Assembly: GCA_036320915.1 (NCBI GenBank)
Contig: JAXBDG010000020.1
Span: 310,001-374,000, forward strand
Reading direction: 5' to 3'
Length of the DNA: 64,000 nucleotides
Source: Linnemannia elongata
Lineage: Eukaryota > Mortierellomycota > Mortierellomycetes > Mortierellales > Mortierellaceae
The first letter of the stretch is position 1, and the number at the start of each line of letters is the position of its first letter. A program made the translations under genes and the position numbers. The notes under the pieces are model-generated. The model worked only from the letters and a program-made list of their open reading frames with translations, was not told the origin of the DNA and made no database searches. Below are positions 38,133-48,910 of the stretch, piece by piece.

Positions 38133-41100
38133 GAGTGACCAGTCATTCGGGTCACCGTGAACCTACACGGATATCCTTCTGCCCTTTTGGCGTTTCCTTT
38201 TGCACATTTTTTTTCCCACACGGTTGACACGATAGCATATGAGAGTGTGGTTGTTTCTGATACAAGCAAGGGTTGAGTGGGATGTAAAGCTTGCGAGAGC
38301 ACATTGTAAACTAAAAGGGCTTTTGTCCTATGTGTGTAGCGTTAACCTGTGTTCGTTTTGTTAAAGTGTATGGAAAGGGGCGCCATAACCATGAACCAAG
38401 CGACCGAACTACTCATTCGCTCTTCGATAAAAACTAATATTGGAAGAAAGAAGGGGGGAAAAAAAATGTCGGTGCGGTAGACTCTCGCCCTGCACGGTGT
38501 TTCCCCGTGCCTTGTTTGTGTCAAATATGGGATGAATCTCATACGATCCTTAGCCCTCCACTCAATATTCATTAGACCTCCTCCATCGTCTTCCACTCGT
38601 GTATTAAATAGCGTAGAAACGAACGTACCAGTCAGCAAAGGTTATAGCAGACAGAAGTGCATGTATGAGCACGACATTAGAACCAAAAAAAAAAAAAACA
38701 ATCAAAACAATGAGCGAATGAGAAGTGATTCCATTCGCGTGCGGCAAAAATATTATTTGACATGCAACCTCCAGGGGAAACCAGTCAGGCAAAAAGAAGA
38801 GATCAAGTACCCCTGTTTTCGATTATTTCTTAGTTGTCCACAAACCATAGACCATGCGATATTTCCGAGAAACCGTTTTGAGCGTCCAGCAGATAAACAT
38901 AAAAAGAAGATTCATGGAGAAGAAAAGAGTACAAAAGTGTAATTATCTGGCGGAGAAGATCAAAATAAACAAACAATCAAACAAAAGCAAAACGAATAGA
39001 TGAAATTAATGATAGAGGCAAAAGAAACGGAGAATCCTACGAACAAATAGAACATCGTCGGCACCTGGTGATAGGACGGTAGACTATCAAGTGGAAGGTA
39101 CCAGACCTGAAGTAGCTCTTTTTCATTTCATGAAAGTAGCTGGTTGAAGATGAAGAGAGCCAGGGAGCGGGAGAGAGAGCGATAGAGAGGGAGAGACGGA
39201 TTGGATTTTTTGTACATATTCCCTTGTATTTCCCTTTGAGAGACCCTATTGGCGAAAGAGACAGTGAGTGAGTGAATGAAGGCAACAAAAAAGCGGGGAA
39301 GCTGGTTAGTCTTTGTTGCTATTAGATTTCATAGTTTGCCTTATTCCCGATCAGATTCGAGGCACAAACATGAAAGAAAAATGCTGTGTCTCTTTCAAAT
39401 AGAAATAAAGGTCAGATGCCAAGGGAGCAAGAGAGGGAAGGAAAGCAAAAGAGGAGAGGAAAGTGGGTTAGAAGGAAGGCATCCTATTGAACGAAGAGGG
39501 GGGAGGTTGAGGGACGACACATAGAGTAACGCACAAGAAACAAGATGGAATTGACAGGCCAAAGGGCAACCATGGCGGTGCCTCAACCTACTCGTCCTCT
39601 CTCGCCCTCTCTTCAAGGATAGAGAAAAGGCAAAGTACAGTAGATCAGGAGTTAACGCTCCTCAAACAAAAAAAGAAAGAAAAAAAAAGATTTGAGCATC
39701 TTTCAGTCGGATGGTTGGAGTTGAGTCGGTCCTTGGAAATAAAAAGATGTAACTCTATGAGGTATTCAATTGGGCGATCTACTCTCATTTATTCATTCTT
39801 TCTCTTCCACTTGAACCCACCCGACAATCCCAATACCAATCATATCTCATCCTCCCATTTCTCTCCTCTTCTCCCACCTACTCCTTCTTCTTGATGCAAG
39901 CCTTTTGGCCTGCTCGACCTCTTATGCCCCTGTCAACTCAAAAGAGAACATGGTGCGGTTGTGTCAAACACTAAAACAAAATGCTTGACGGTCTATCAAT
40001 CGAGAAAAACAATGATAAAACAAGAACGAAACATTCTCACGACCCGACCCCCCTCTCTTCATCTCAGCTCCCACACTAAGCATACGGCTAGCTTTTTTCT
40101 AGATCAATGTAAGGTAGAGCAGAGTCGATATGCTTTTCTCCCTTATTTTTCTCTATCCCAAAACTAAAATCCAAAGGGCTAGATGGGTCTTGGGACAGGA
40201 CTATTTGCAGGTTGGCAGACTGCGAGTTTCCCCGGCAATATAGTTTTTCACTTCTCATCGATGCCATAGCCTTTAACTAGCACAACGGCCATGGAACTTG
40301 AGATGATATCGAAAAGGAGAAGGGAAGGAAAGGGGGACGAGGGGGGGTCCTTACATCCACGAGACCGACCGAAACATCTTTTATGTCACAGTGGGTACCT
40401 GGTCCGAGAGGTCCATCCTGGATAGTTTTTTTTATTTGAAAGTTTATTCGTTTTGTATCCGCTTCTTTTATTTCCTTTCACTCTTTCAAGGTTTGCTTTT
40501 CTAAGCTCAGTGTGGTAAGCATTCTGGAAAGGAGATAAAAAAAAGAGTAGAAAGTGAAACAGTAGTATTGGAGGAAGGGTACATGCTGAGGTGAGTGTGC
40601 TGCTGCAGGGAACCATATTTCCATGCATTTGTCGAGAAAGGAGTTCCCACAGAAGTATCGCATCCTTGCCAAAGGTTTATTTTCCGAACCAGAGGCAGCT
40701 TGAACATATACACATCCTCTCATTCGTTCGATTGGGTTGCTATTTCACTCTCTCTTCTTTTAGCGCTGCTCATGGATAAAGCACTGCTTCTTATCATTGA
40801 TAATGGATTGACATTCATCAATGTCTCGGCTATTCTTTCCCTTCTCTTCCTCCTCTTCCCCCTCATTATTGTTTTGCGGATTCACAAGCGGGTCAAGGAT
40901 AGCGCGACTCTATGTTCAATTTGTTTACTTCCACAGCGGAATCTCACTCATTGTTCTTGTGACTTTCCATGTTCATACACTTAATGGTCCGTGTATCATC
41001 TCAAACCTTTCTCTCCAAGCATTGGGTCTGCCTCTATGTTTCTTTCCCTACCTTAACCACGACTGCGCAAACGTTAATGCAAGCCCCTTCACTCTCATTG

Positions 41101-41888
41101 TTCGACTCTGAATTAGCACACAAGGCACAAGGGGATGCTTTGTCGATCCCTCCTAACCTTACCTACAAACACAAAAAAAAAAAAAAAATCAAAAATATAA
41201 ACAAACGTAAACCAAACCCTTTACAATTTTAGGTCTTCCTTTGTACACCAGTACACCGTAGTGTTTGGGACTGTCACGTAATTTAGCATACTGTCAGATC
41301 TATCCCGCACAGGCATCGCCTTTTATTTTCTCTCTCGCCGTGCTTTCAATGCTTGTAGGTAGGTAGTGTTTGGTCTGAGATCCCCCTTATTTTTGAACCA
41401 GGGTAATCTGTGTCGGATAGAACCCGCAGGAGTAGGGCAATTCTTTGTGAGCGTGCTGGTGGTGTTCGTTCGTTCGAAAGTTCATGGATGGCAATAGGAA
41501 AAGGAGGAAAAAGAGAGGGAGAGACACACCTGCTGGAAAACAAAGCCTTTGAGGCGGTGTTGTCGCGTGCAGGTGATGTTTGATCAGTTGCCACTAACTT
41601 ATGCGTAACGCGAATGCGGCGCGCGCTTTCGAAGCTTGGTCAAAAAGCGTTCGTCTCTCGTCCCAACCAGCCCAACCATTGATTCAGATAATTCACAGTC
41701 ACGCGTTGTCACGGGACATGACGCGCTACAAAGGGTCCTTGTTCCCCCTTACGCAACTTTTGACCTTTTACTTTTGGGACACACCTTCTTTCACCTTTCT
41801 TTTGCTTCTATTCAACTCTCAACAACCCGCCTCCATCACCCAGGACCGACACTTTTTACAACTCTTACAAAAGAAACATATACAAGAC

Positions 41889-43670
41889 ATGGCATCCGAC
41901 GCTGACCAACTTGTTGAAATGGGCTTCCCCAGGAACCGCGTGTAATAACTCCTTCATTAGGCCACATTTGACATGCATGTCTCCAATCACTTCTCTCACG
42001 ACAATGAGGTGCAATTGAAACTTACATCGCCTTCTCTCTGATATCGCAATATAGTCTCAAGGCACTGAGAGCTACCAAGAACGCAGGACTCCAACCCGCC
42101 ATGGATTGGTAAGGACACCAAATATGACAGAACAACAACAGTTTCCTTTTTTTTTTTTTTTTTTTTTTGGGTGTCGCTCCCTTGACGACTGCGGCGTCGT
42201 CGTCGTCTTGCGATTTTCATTGCATTGAAACTAAGCGTTTTTTTTTTCCATGTTATGCGCTTTTTGTTAGGCTGGTGGAGCACTCAGAGGACCCCGATAT
42301 CGATGACCCTATCCTCGAACATACCGGAGGCGCGCTCGGCACTGCATCTTCGACCCCTGCCGCTGGTGGCGATGAAGATTCTACAGAGAAAGGTACACTT
42401 TCATCATCCAAGGCGGACTTGATATATCAAAGCAACGATGGCCAGGACATTCCCGATTTGATTGCTGAACGTTCCATTGTTTTATTTGTTTGGTAATTTA
42501 TCTTTAGAGGGTGATGTTATCCAGGATGGCGAACAGACTGCTCAGTCGCTTATCTGCCAGGACTGCCAGATGATTCTCAGAGATGGTAAACATTTCAGGA
42601 ATGCTTTGACTTGGGGACAGGATACTGTTTGCTATTAGCGTGAAAAAAAAAACCCAAGTGTAATGTCTTTCTGCTCACACGATTGTAACCTATTTCTTTT
42701 TTCTCCAGCTGAGGCCGCCCAACGACATGCTATGCGAACGGAGCACGTTAACTTTGCAGAGTCGACCACCGCTATCAAGCCATTGACGTAAGTGGGAGTC
42801 TTTTGATTTTGATATTTCGTTGCGGTTTCAACTCTATGCATTTGTGTTTGTTACCCTTCCTAGTTGCGATAAAAACGTCACTCATCCCTTAAACACCGTT
42901 GCCTTTTTCAATTGCTACATGAAGCGAGGAGGAGAAACAGGCCAAGCTTGCAGAACTGAAGCAACGCCTCGCAGATAAGCGCGCCGCCAAAGCAGCACAG
43001 GACAAGGAAGACCAAAAGACTTCTGAAAAGATCCGTCGTAAGGCCGGTCAGGACTTGACTGAGGTCAAGGCCCGTCTTGAGGAAAAGGAAATGAAGAAGC
43101 AGGTCGAGGCCAAGAAGCGTGAGAAAGAACAGGATCGGTTGGCCAAACTGGCGATCAAGGCCAAGATTGATGCGGACAAGGCGGAACGTGCACGGAAGAA
43201 GCAGGAGGCTACAACAGGGATCCAACAGGCTGCTGCTGCTGCTACTGCGGTTGCTGCTGCTGAGGCGGCCGCCAAGGCTGGACCTGCCAAGGTTTATACG
43301 GAGACTAGGCTGCAGATCCGTCAGCCTGAGGGTCAAGCTCCCATCGTCCAGAGTAAGGATGGTTTTTTTTTCTTCATTTTCTTTTTGTCCGTTGTTGATC
43401 CTATACGCGTCGTGGGCGCAATTATCATGCTTGCATACCTCTGTTCTAAATTCTTATTGCTGTTGTCCTATTCCTTCATTCTTGATAATAGCATTCCAAG
43501 CGTCAGACAAGCTGAGTGCAGTGTATGAGTTCGTCAGGGGTCACCGTCAGGGCGCATTCAAGTTGATGACGACCTTCCCCAGGAAAGTGCTTGACGGTGA
43601 CGATCTGGAAAAGACCTTGAACGACCTCCAGCTCGTCCCCTCTGGCGCCTTGGCCGTCACCCTCAACTAG
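41889..43670 (+). CDS. UBXN1: UBXN1-like UBA/UBX-domain protein
   Basis: UBA-UBX proteins are cofactors that bring ubiquitylated clients to the Cdc48/p97 ATPase. Seven exons join in frame: 41889-41941, 42055-42108, 42271-42392, 42508-42585, 42709-42787, 42925-43352, 43492-43670. The product is 330 residues. An N-terminal UBA domain (DQLVEMGFPRNRVLKALRAT, then GLQPAMDWLVEHSEDPDID) spans about residues 5-45 and crosses three exons. A C2H2 zinc finger follows: Cys93, Cys96, His109 and His115. Next is a highly charged coiled coil rich in Glu, Lys, Arg and Ala (about 125-240). The UBX fold ends the protein, with the p97-binding loop region reading TTFPRKVL. The order UBA-zinc finger-coiled coil-UBX matches the SAKS1/UBXN1 group. 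The gene converges with the dynein chain gene. Confidence 0.95.
42148..42168. repeat. Poly-T in intron 2 of the UBXN1-like gene
   Basis: About 20 T followed by GGGTGTCG, inside the 162-base intron. Confidence 0.75.
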
Positions 43671-44115
43671 ATCTTTGGTGGTTCCGAAAGAGAGACAGGG
43701 GAGGATTGGAGGTGTGTTTTTCAGTAGTGTACAAATTCTCGATATAAAATGATGAAACAACTCAAATGCTCGAGGAAAGTGGGATGTGCGGACAAAAAAA
43801 TGTCACTGTGGGAATGAGACGTTTGTGACGAATGTCAATGAACTTCTTCAGTCCTTCTAAAACCCTCAAAGGCCACACACATCGAAAAGCCACAAGCACG
43901 CATGGGATCGTTAAAAAAAATTATGTCTGTATTTCATATGACATTTCGTGAAAGAACAATGAAGAGTTTTTTTTTTGCTACTGAGAAAACAAGCGATCCA
44001 AAGCGGCACTCAGTCCATGTTCTCCACGAGTGGGGTTGCTGATTCGTTTTGTCATGTTCGTGCTGGTAGTTGTTGATGTCGATGTATGGTGTTTTTTTGT
44101 TTCTGTAAATCATCA
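43671..44115. other. Convergent gap between the UBXN1-like gene and the dynein gene
   Basis: Both 3' untranslated regions fall in this 445-base gap. No other feature seen. Confidence 0.6.
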
Positions 44116-46124
44116 TTATGAATCGTTGTTGGCGGGGCTGCCGGCAGGTCCTGCAGAAGCTGAAGCGGTAGCAGAGGTCGACGATGCCGCAGAAGGCGCT
44201 GAAGCTGAAGCACCAGCAGCGCCAACACCAGCGCCAAGGGACGAGGGCATGGTGCCCTTTCTGGTCATCAACGACTGGAAGAAATTCGAAAGGGCTTCGG
44301 TCTGAGGAACGCCAGGTGCGCTTCCGGGCACACCGCCTGCACCAACAGCTCCTGCAGCGCCAGGACGTCCTGCCATAGCTCCCGTAGAGGCCATACCACC
44401 CAACGAAGTCGCGGAGGCTGCGGACGCTGGTGGAGAACCCGAGTTGGTCCGTCCTTGCTCCATCATCATCATAAACTTGGCCGCGGCAGATCCACTCTCG
44501 CCGGTGAGAGCAGGTCCAATCATTCCCGAGGCGCCGCCATTGACCTTCGTCTTGTTAGATGTGAATCCCTTCAGACGGGCCTCAACATCATATGAATCGT
44601 ATCCATTCACGCCAGGGCGACCGCCTGCACCTGCACTGCCGACCGAGGACACAGGGATTGTGGGGGGTGGGCTCGATGCATGGTGACTATTGAGCATGGG
44701 GGTGTATCCAGATCCAAGAGGTCCAACCACTGGGGGTCCACTGGTAGACCCGTGAGCGCCATGCAATCCTGCAGACGCTGCTCCTCCCATGGACGATCCT
44801 GGTGCCACGCTCGAGCGCTCGTTCGAACGCTGTAACGTCTCGAAGAATCTATCCAAGAACACTTGATCGTCCTCAGCTGTGATGATGGGTTGTATCGTAA
44901 TCGGCTATTATACCAACGAAATTTTGCAATTGTATGATTAGTGGTCGTCCTCTGATGAAATGAGCAGCAAACCTTGCTCTGCTTGCTTGTTCTTGATCAA
45001 TCGACTTACGGCATGACTGCGTTTTGGGTTAACGATCGTCTCCTCATACACCTTGCGAGCTCCCTCGACCAGGGGTCCATCTGCGGCCTCGCCTTCACCT
45101 GTTCCCTTTGCGTCCTTATCCCAACCATCAGCAACGCCCTCACAGTCGAATCCATTCCTCAGCACCTTGATCTTTCCAATCGAATCCCATCCAGCAGGAA
45201 CCATGACCTGATCACGCTCTACCACCTGAGCTCGCTTCTTGAAGTGAAAGTTCGAGGGCTGCTGAATCTGTGTGTTGTTGAGGGTCGAGGGTGTCAAGAG
45301 TCGGTGCAAGAGGTACTGGCGAAGGTTGGCGAAAGTATGAGGGTGGTGAATTGAGGTATAAAACAAACTTGCGCCGTCTATGAGTAAAATCCATAAAAAT
45401 AAAAACGAGATGAAAGATAGAGTGTTGGCTCAGTCAGTCATTGGAATTGAGGTCGATGAAAATAGCTACCCGGCATACTCTCATCTTGCTCGTTTGTCAA
45501 TTGCTGCTCCCGTTGATGATTTCGTTCGTCGTAATTGCTCCCTTACATTTTAAGCAGATGGTTCTGAGCGACTGCTGAATATAATCGAATGTCTCCTCCT
45601 GATAATCCTGCTCGCGCTCCAAACTGTTGATGTGGTCAGACTTGCGTGTTTACAAGAAAGAAAGAAAAAAAGACGGAAAGTATTAGCACTCAGGAACGTG
45701 GCCTCTCCAGTCAAAGCCGACTAAAAGTTTTATCGGCCAATGGCATCTCGACGTCCTGTACCTTTGTGCAGACAATGACAATTGGCACTCCTGTGTTGTT
45801 GGTCAGACATCCATCTGTCAAGGGCAGAAGAACTGACTGAGCATCGGTCGAGCCGAGGTTGAACGTCTGGCTCTCGCTGAAGATGGCCGATCCGATAGAT
45901 GGATGAGGCTGTGGTTCGGTGTACTCCTGAAGGAAACGTGCCACTAAAGTCAAGTAACGAGGAATATAAATGACACGCCTACGTTAGGCCTATTAAGCAC
46001 ATGGAAGTTGTTTGTTGGCATCCTTATTTGCTTGGCCAACCCAAGGCTAAAGTCGCATGTGAAAGTCTCGTCACTTCAAACAAAGCAACTACATTATCCT
46101 GCTCTTTTTGCTCGCTTGTCTCTA

Positions 46125-46163
<39 letters not shown>

Positions 46164-47757
46164 CATACCCCATTCACTAGGCCAAAGAGAGCGATAACAA
46201 AAAGTGAAAATGTGACCAGTCAAGGGACCCTCGAAATATCTGACAAGGGCCAACCCAAAGAGTAAGGAGGCACAGACGCTCAAGCAATGAAAAAAGTGGG
46301 AAAATGAGAAAGAAAAACAAGGATGACTCCTCCCCCCTTGACCCTATTGTTGCAGAGTCTGCCTTTTTCTTTTTTCGGTCCCTGGAGGACTTGTTTCGCA
46401 TCCCCAGCATAAAGCACAGACGAATTGTGACGAGATACGTACATTTTTCCTGAAGTTCGTCCATCAATGCCTTGCCCTTGGTCCATGTTGCTGTTGCGAC
46501 GGCACCTTCCTGACAGATCTGTTGAAGTGCGCCCTCCAAGACTTTGATCCAGCGTTCCAAAGTCTCCATAAACGTCCACGGCTTTGCCCAGTCCAGGACA
46601 ATCATAATGACAGAGTCAGCAACCGTCTTTGTATTGAGGCAGTACTTGAGCAACGCATGGTAGCTCTTGTGCGATCCTGCGACCTGATAAATGCCCAATC
46701 TTGCCACCGTTTCTATTGTAAAAGGCATCGTCGTTTCGAGAAGTAGATTTGGTTTAGAAGAGTAATTAGCAAAAGAAAGTTGACAACTAGCAATTGCCAT
46801 TCCTTGTTCTCTCTCTGCCTCTCTCGGTCACTTCTTGAAGAGTGTTACTCGTTCTGAATGCTTCCTTTAAATATCTTTGCCCTCGCAATCCTCATTCTCT
46901 CGCTTCCTTGTGAAATATCTCTCGTCGTTTATACTTTCTTTGTCGTTGTCCTCGAGCTTGACTTTTTCGTTGTCGTCGTGTAGAAAGTCCTGCAACCAAC
47001 CCGACTTCAATTTGACTCATCGCGACACCAGCACAGAAGAAGAGAAAAATCAAGTCATTTGCGATGTGTTTTTCCTTGGAATGAAAGCTCGTCGCCACCT
47101 TCCACCTTTGAGCTTGTCTTCATCGTCGTCTTGTTGACAATCCTGTTACCAATACCCAGTCCACCCAATACATCAGCGAAGGCAAAAGTCAAAAGTCAAG
47201 AGGGTCATGTGAGGCAATGCTTCTACAAGCAAACAAACATAAAAAAGCATACCTTCATTCTCATCGTCCTCGACGTTCCAGAAGGAATAACTTAACGCCA
47301 AGTCGTTCTTCTTCTGCGCTCCCGCAAACATATTATCCTCACTCGTGCCAGTTCCCATCTCGACCATGACCGGTGCAGAGCCATTGCCACTATTAGCAAC
47401 CCCATTCGCTCCTCCTTGATGGTGCCCGTTCACACCTCCAGCACCGGACCCGTCAACACCGTTAGCAAGAGCGTCAGAGGAGGGCTCTGGGAGGGCGGTC
47501 TTGAGGAGGTCGATGAGGGTTGATTTGCCTGAATGAGGGTCACCAAGGATGATGACATCTTTTGCGGGGACCAGACGGGAGGATGCGACGGATTTTAGCA
47601 GACTGGACCAGACCTCGGTGTTGGCGCTGTTGGGTCCTGCAACTAGTGCTGCTGCCCCTGTGGCGACGGTGCCGTTGGTGGTGGCAGTGGTGGTCCCGTT
47701 GGCGTTTTGTGAAGTTGGCTTGTCTGGGCCTGAGCCAGTCGAGTTGGTTGCGGCCAT
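44116..47757 (-). CDS. Cytoplasmic dynein light intermediate chain
   Basis: DLIC is a Ras-like, non-catalytic subunit of dynein that links the heavy chain to cargo adaptors. Minus-strand exons: 47757-47253, 46712-46443, 45943-45762, 45640-45547, 45377-45010, 44904-44116, joined to 735 residues (human DLIC1 has 523). The P-loop GDPHSGKST is at 72-80. It is followed by a Gly/Asn-rich insert, then FWNVEDDENE, LDWAKPWTFMETLERWI, IVIVCTK, EREQDYQEETFDYIQQSLRT and VMVPAGWDS, all typical of the family in this order. The last exon starts in ITAEDDQVFLDRF and then carries a long Gly/Ala/Ser-rich tail. That tail includes a short amphipathic segment (SNFFQSLMTRK) resembling the adaptor-binding helix of animal DLIC. 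Both the insert and the tail explain the extra length. Confidence 0.95.
46128..46163. repeat. Poly-T (36) in a dynein-chain intron
   Basis: On the coding (minus) strand this is poly-A in the 499-base intron between exons 2 and 3. Confidence 0.9.
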
Positions 47758-48231
47758 TCCAGTCGGGGTGGGTGAGGTTAGGGTGTTTGGTATGTTTGGT
47801 ATGAGTATGTGTTGAGGAATGGTTGGGGTGTGAATAAAGTTGTCCTGCGTCCTGTGATCCCTGAAGTGTGTGTATGTGAGTGTTTTATGTGCAAGTTGTC
47901 CTGAAGAGTGATGTATAAGAAAGAAAGAGGATCCAAGAAAAAAAAAAAAAAAAGGGACGATGGGACAGGAAGTAAAGAGTGGTTTGATGGGAAAGGGGAA
48001 AAGGGAAAAGAGAAAAGAGAAAGGAAAAAAAAAAAGGCACGACAAGAAAAGGAGTCTAATTTTTGTCAAAAAGGCAAGAGGCAAGAGAGGCAAGCGAGGC
48101 AAGAGGCAAAGGGAGGCAAAGGGAGGCAAGAGAAGACAAAAAGAAAAATTCTCCTTCAGGACTGTCTGTCACTGCCCCCCTCCTCGTGTCTCGGGGTGAA
48201 ATGAATGTTGTTGAAAGGGGAAGAGGGGGGG

Positions 48232-48278
<47 letters not shown>

Positions 48279-48876
48279 GAACAAGCTCCAATCGTCTAGT
48301 GACGTGCCTGACCATCGCACAGCTCTTACATGGCCCATACCCATTCCGCCTGCCACCATGTTCATATCATCATACTTTTCTTCATATAGGTGCTTGAATC
48401 TAGACAGACAGACCAGAAACTCGGGCCCTTATTTTGCGACCTCCAGGAAAAAACAACAACAACAGAATAACGCCACCAACCCTCAAACCTTGGACATACA
48501 GCCGCGGTTTTCAAACAACGATGGCAACTCTTTTATGAACGTGTCCCAATGCTGTCCGGAAGTGACCTTTCTCATATTTTGAACAGTAGTTAATTAGTTC
48601 ACCGCAACAGTGTAAAACGATACATGCCTAGTGTTCGTACACTCGACAGCCATGTGGTATCGACAAAGAACTCTTCATAAAGAAATGGCACGCGGTTGCT
48701 TCTATCGAAATTTTAGTTGTAAACAATTAACATAAGCATATGCCAATCAACTCGGCAAATCGCTATTTCAAAGAATACCATGCCACATCTCTCACGTTTG
48801 TTTTGTTGGATTAACCTCGCAAATCCACTTCAACACGTCCATGGCGATGATGACGAAAAGTACAAAGTGCAAACTA
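47758..48876. other. Upstream region of the dynein gene and 3' flank of ACMSD
   Basis: On the minus strand about 500 bases are CT-rich, as expected for the DLIC promoter. A poly-T run of 41 lies at 48234-48274. No further gene is supported. Confidence 0.55.
48234..48274. repeat. Poly-T (41)
   Basis: Uninterrupted T run after GAGGGGGGGTC. Confidence 0.9.
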
Positions 48877-48882
48877 TTTATT
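48877..48882 (-). terminator. Poly(A) signal of ACMSD
   Basis: AATAAA on the minus strand, about 29 bases after the ACMSD stop codon. Confidence 0.65.
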
Positions 48883-48910
48883 TCAGGTTTCTTTCTATTC
48901 ATTTTTTTTT

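Larger units (their letters stand above)
20098..41888. other. Gene desert of about 21.8 kb upstream of the WOPR gene
   Basis: I could support no protein gene, RNA gene or mobile element here, on either strand. The longest open frames are translations of CT, GA, A, T or C tracts (for example poly-Phe, poly-Lys, Ser/Phe/Leu) and have no ordered domain. The sequence switches every few hundred bases between pyrimidine-rich and purine-rich on the plus strand: CT-rich at 20.9-21.45, 22.15-22.5, 23.4-23.6 and 24.57-25.2 kb; purine-rich at 20.1-20.6, 21.45-22.05, 22.55-23.35 and 24.3-24.57 kb. The immediately upstream 700 bases are the WOPR promoter and leader. The last about 130 bases before 41889 are the CT-rich UBXN1-like promoter. 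Highly spliced or non-coding transcripts cannot be excluded. Confidence 0.65.

Noticed and set aside
20098..41888. Possible enrichment of WOPR-type binding cores (AAAGTTT/AAACTTT) suggesting autoregulation
   Set aside because: I noted several (about 20187, 23847, 29727, 33085, 36988, 40440). A 7-base motif on two strands is expected about eight times in 64 kb by chance, so there is no visible enrichment.
45481..45546. Exon extension in the dynein chain reading GSNYDERNHQREQQ
   Set aside because: It needs a stop to be bypassed. Splicing at the GTAAGG donor restores the family sequence CLKYGASLFYTS exactly.
16868..48274. Long poly-T and poly-A runs as tails of retroposed elements
   Set aside because: The flanks of the runs share no sequence with each other, no target-site duplications were seen and both polarities occur. 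They look like simple homopolymer expansions.
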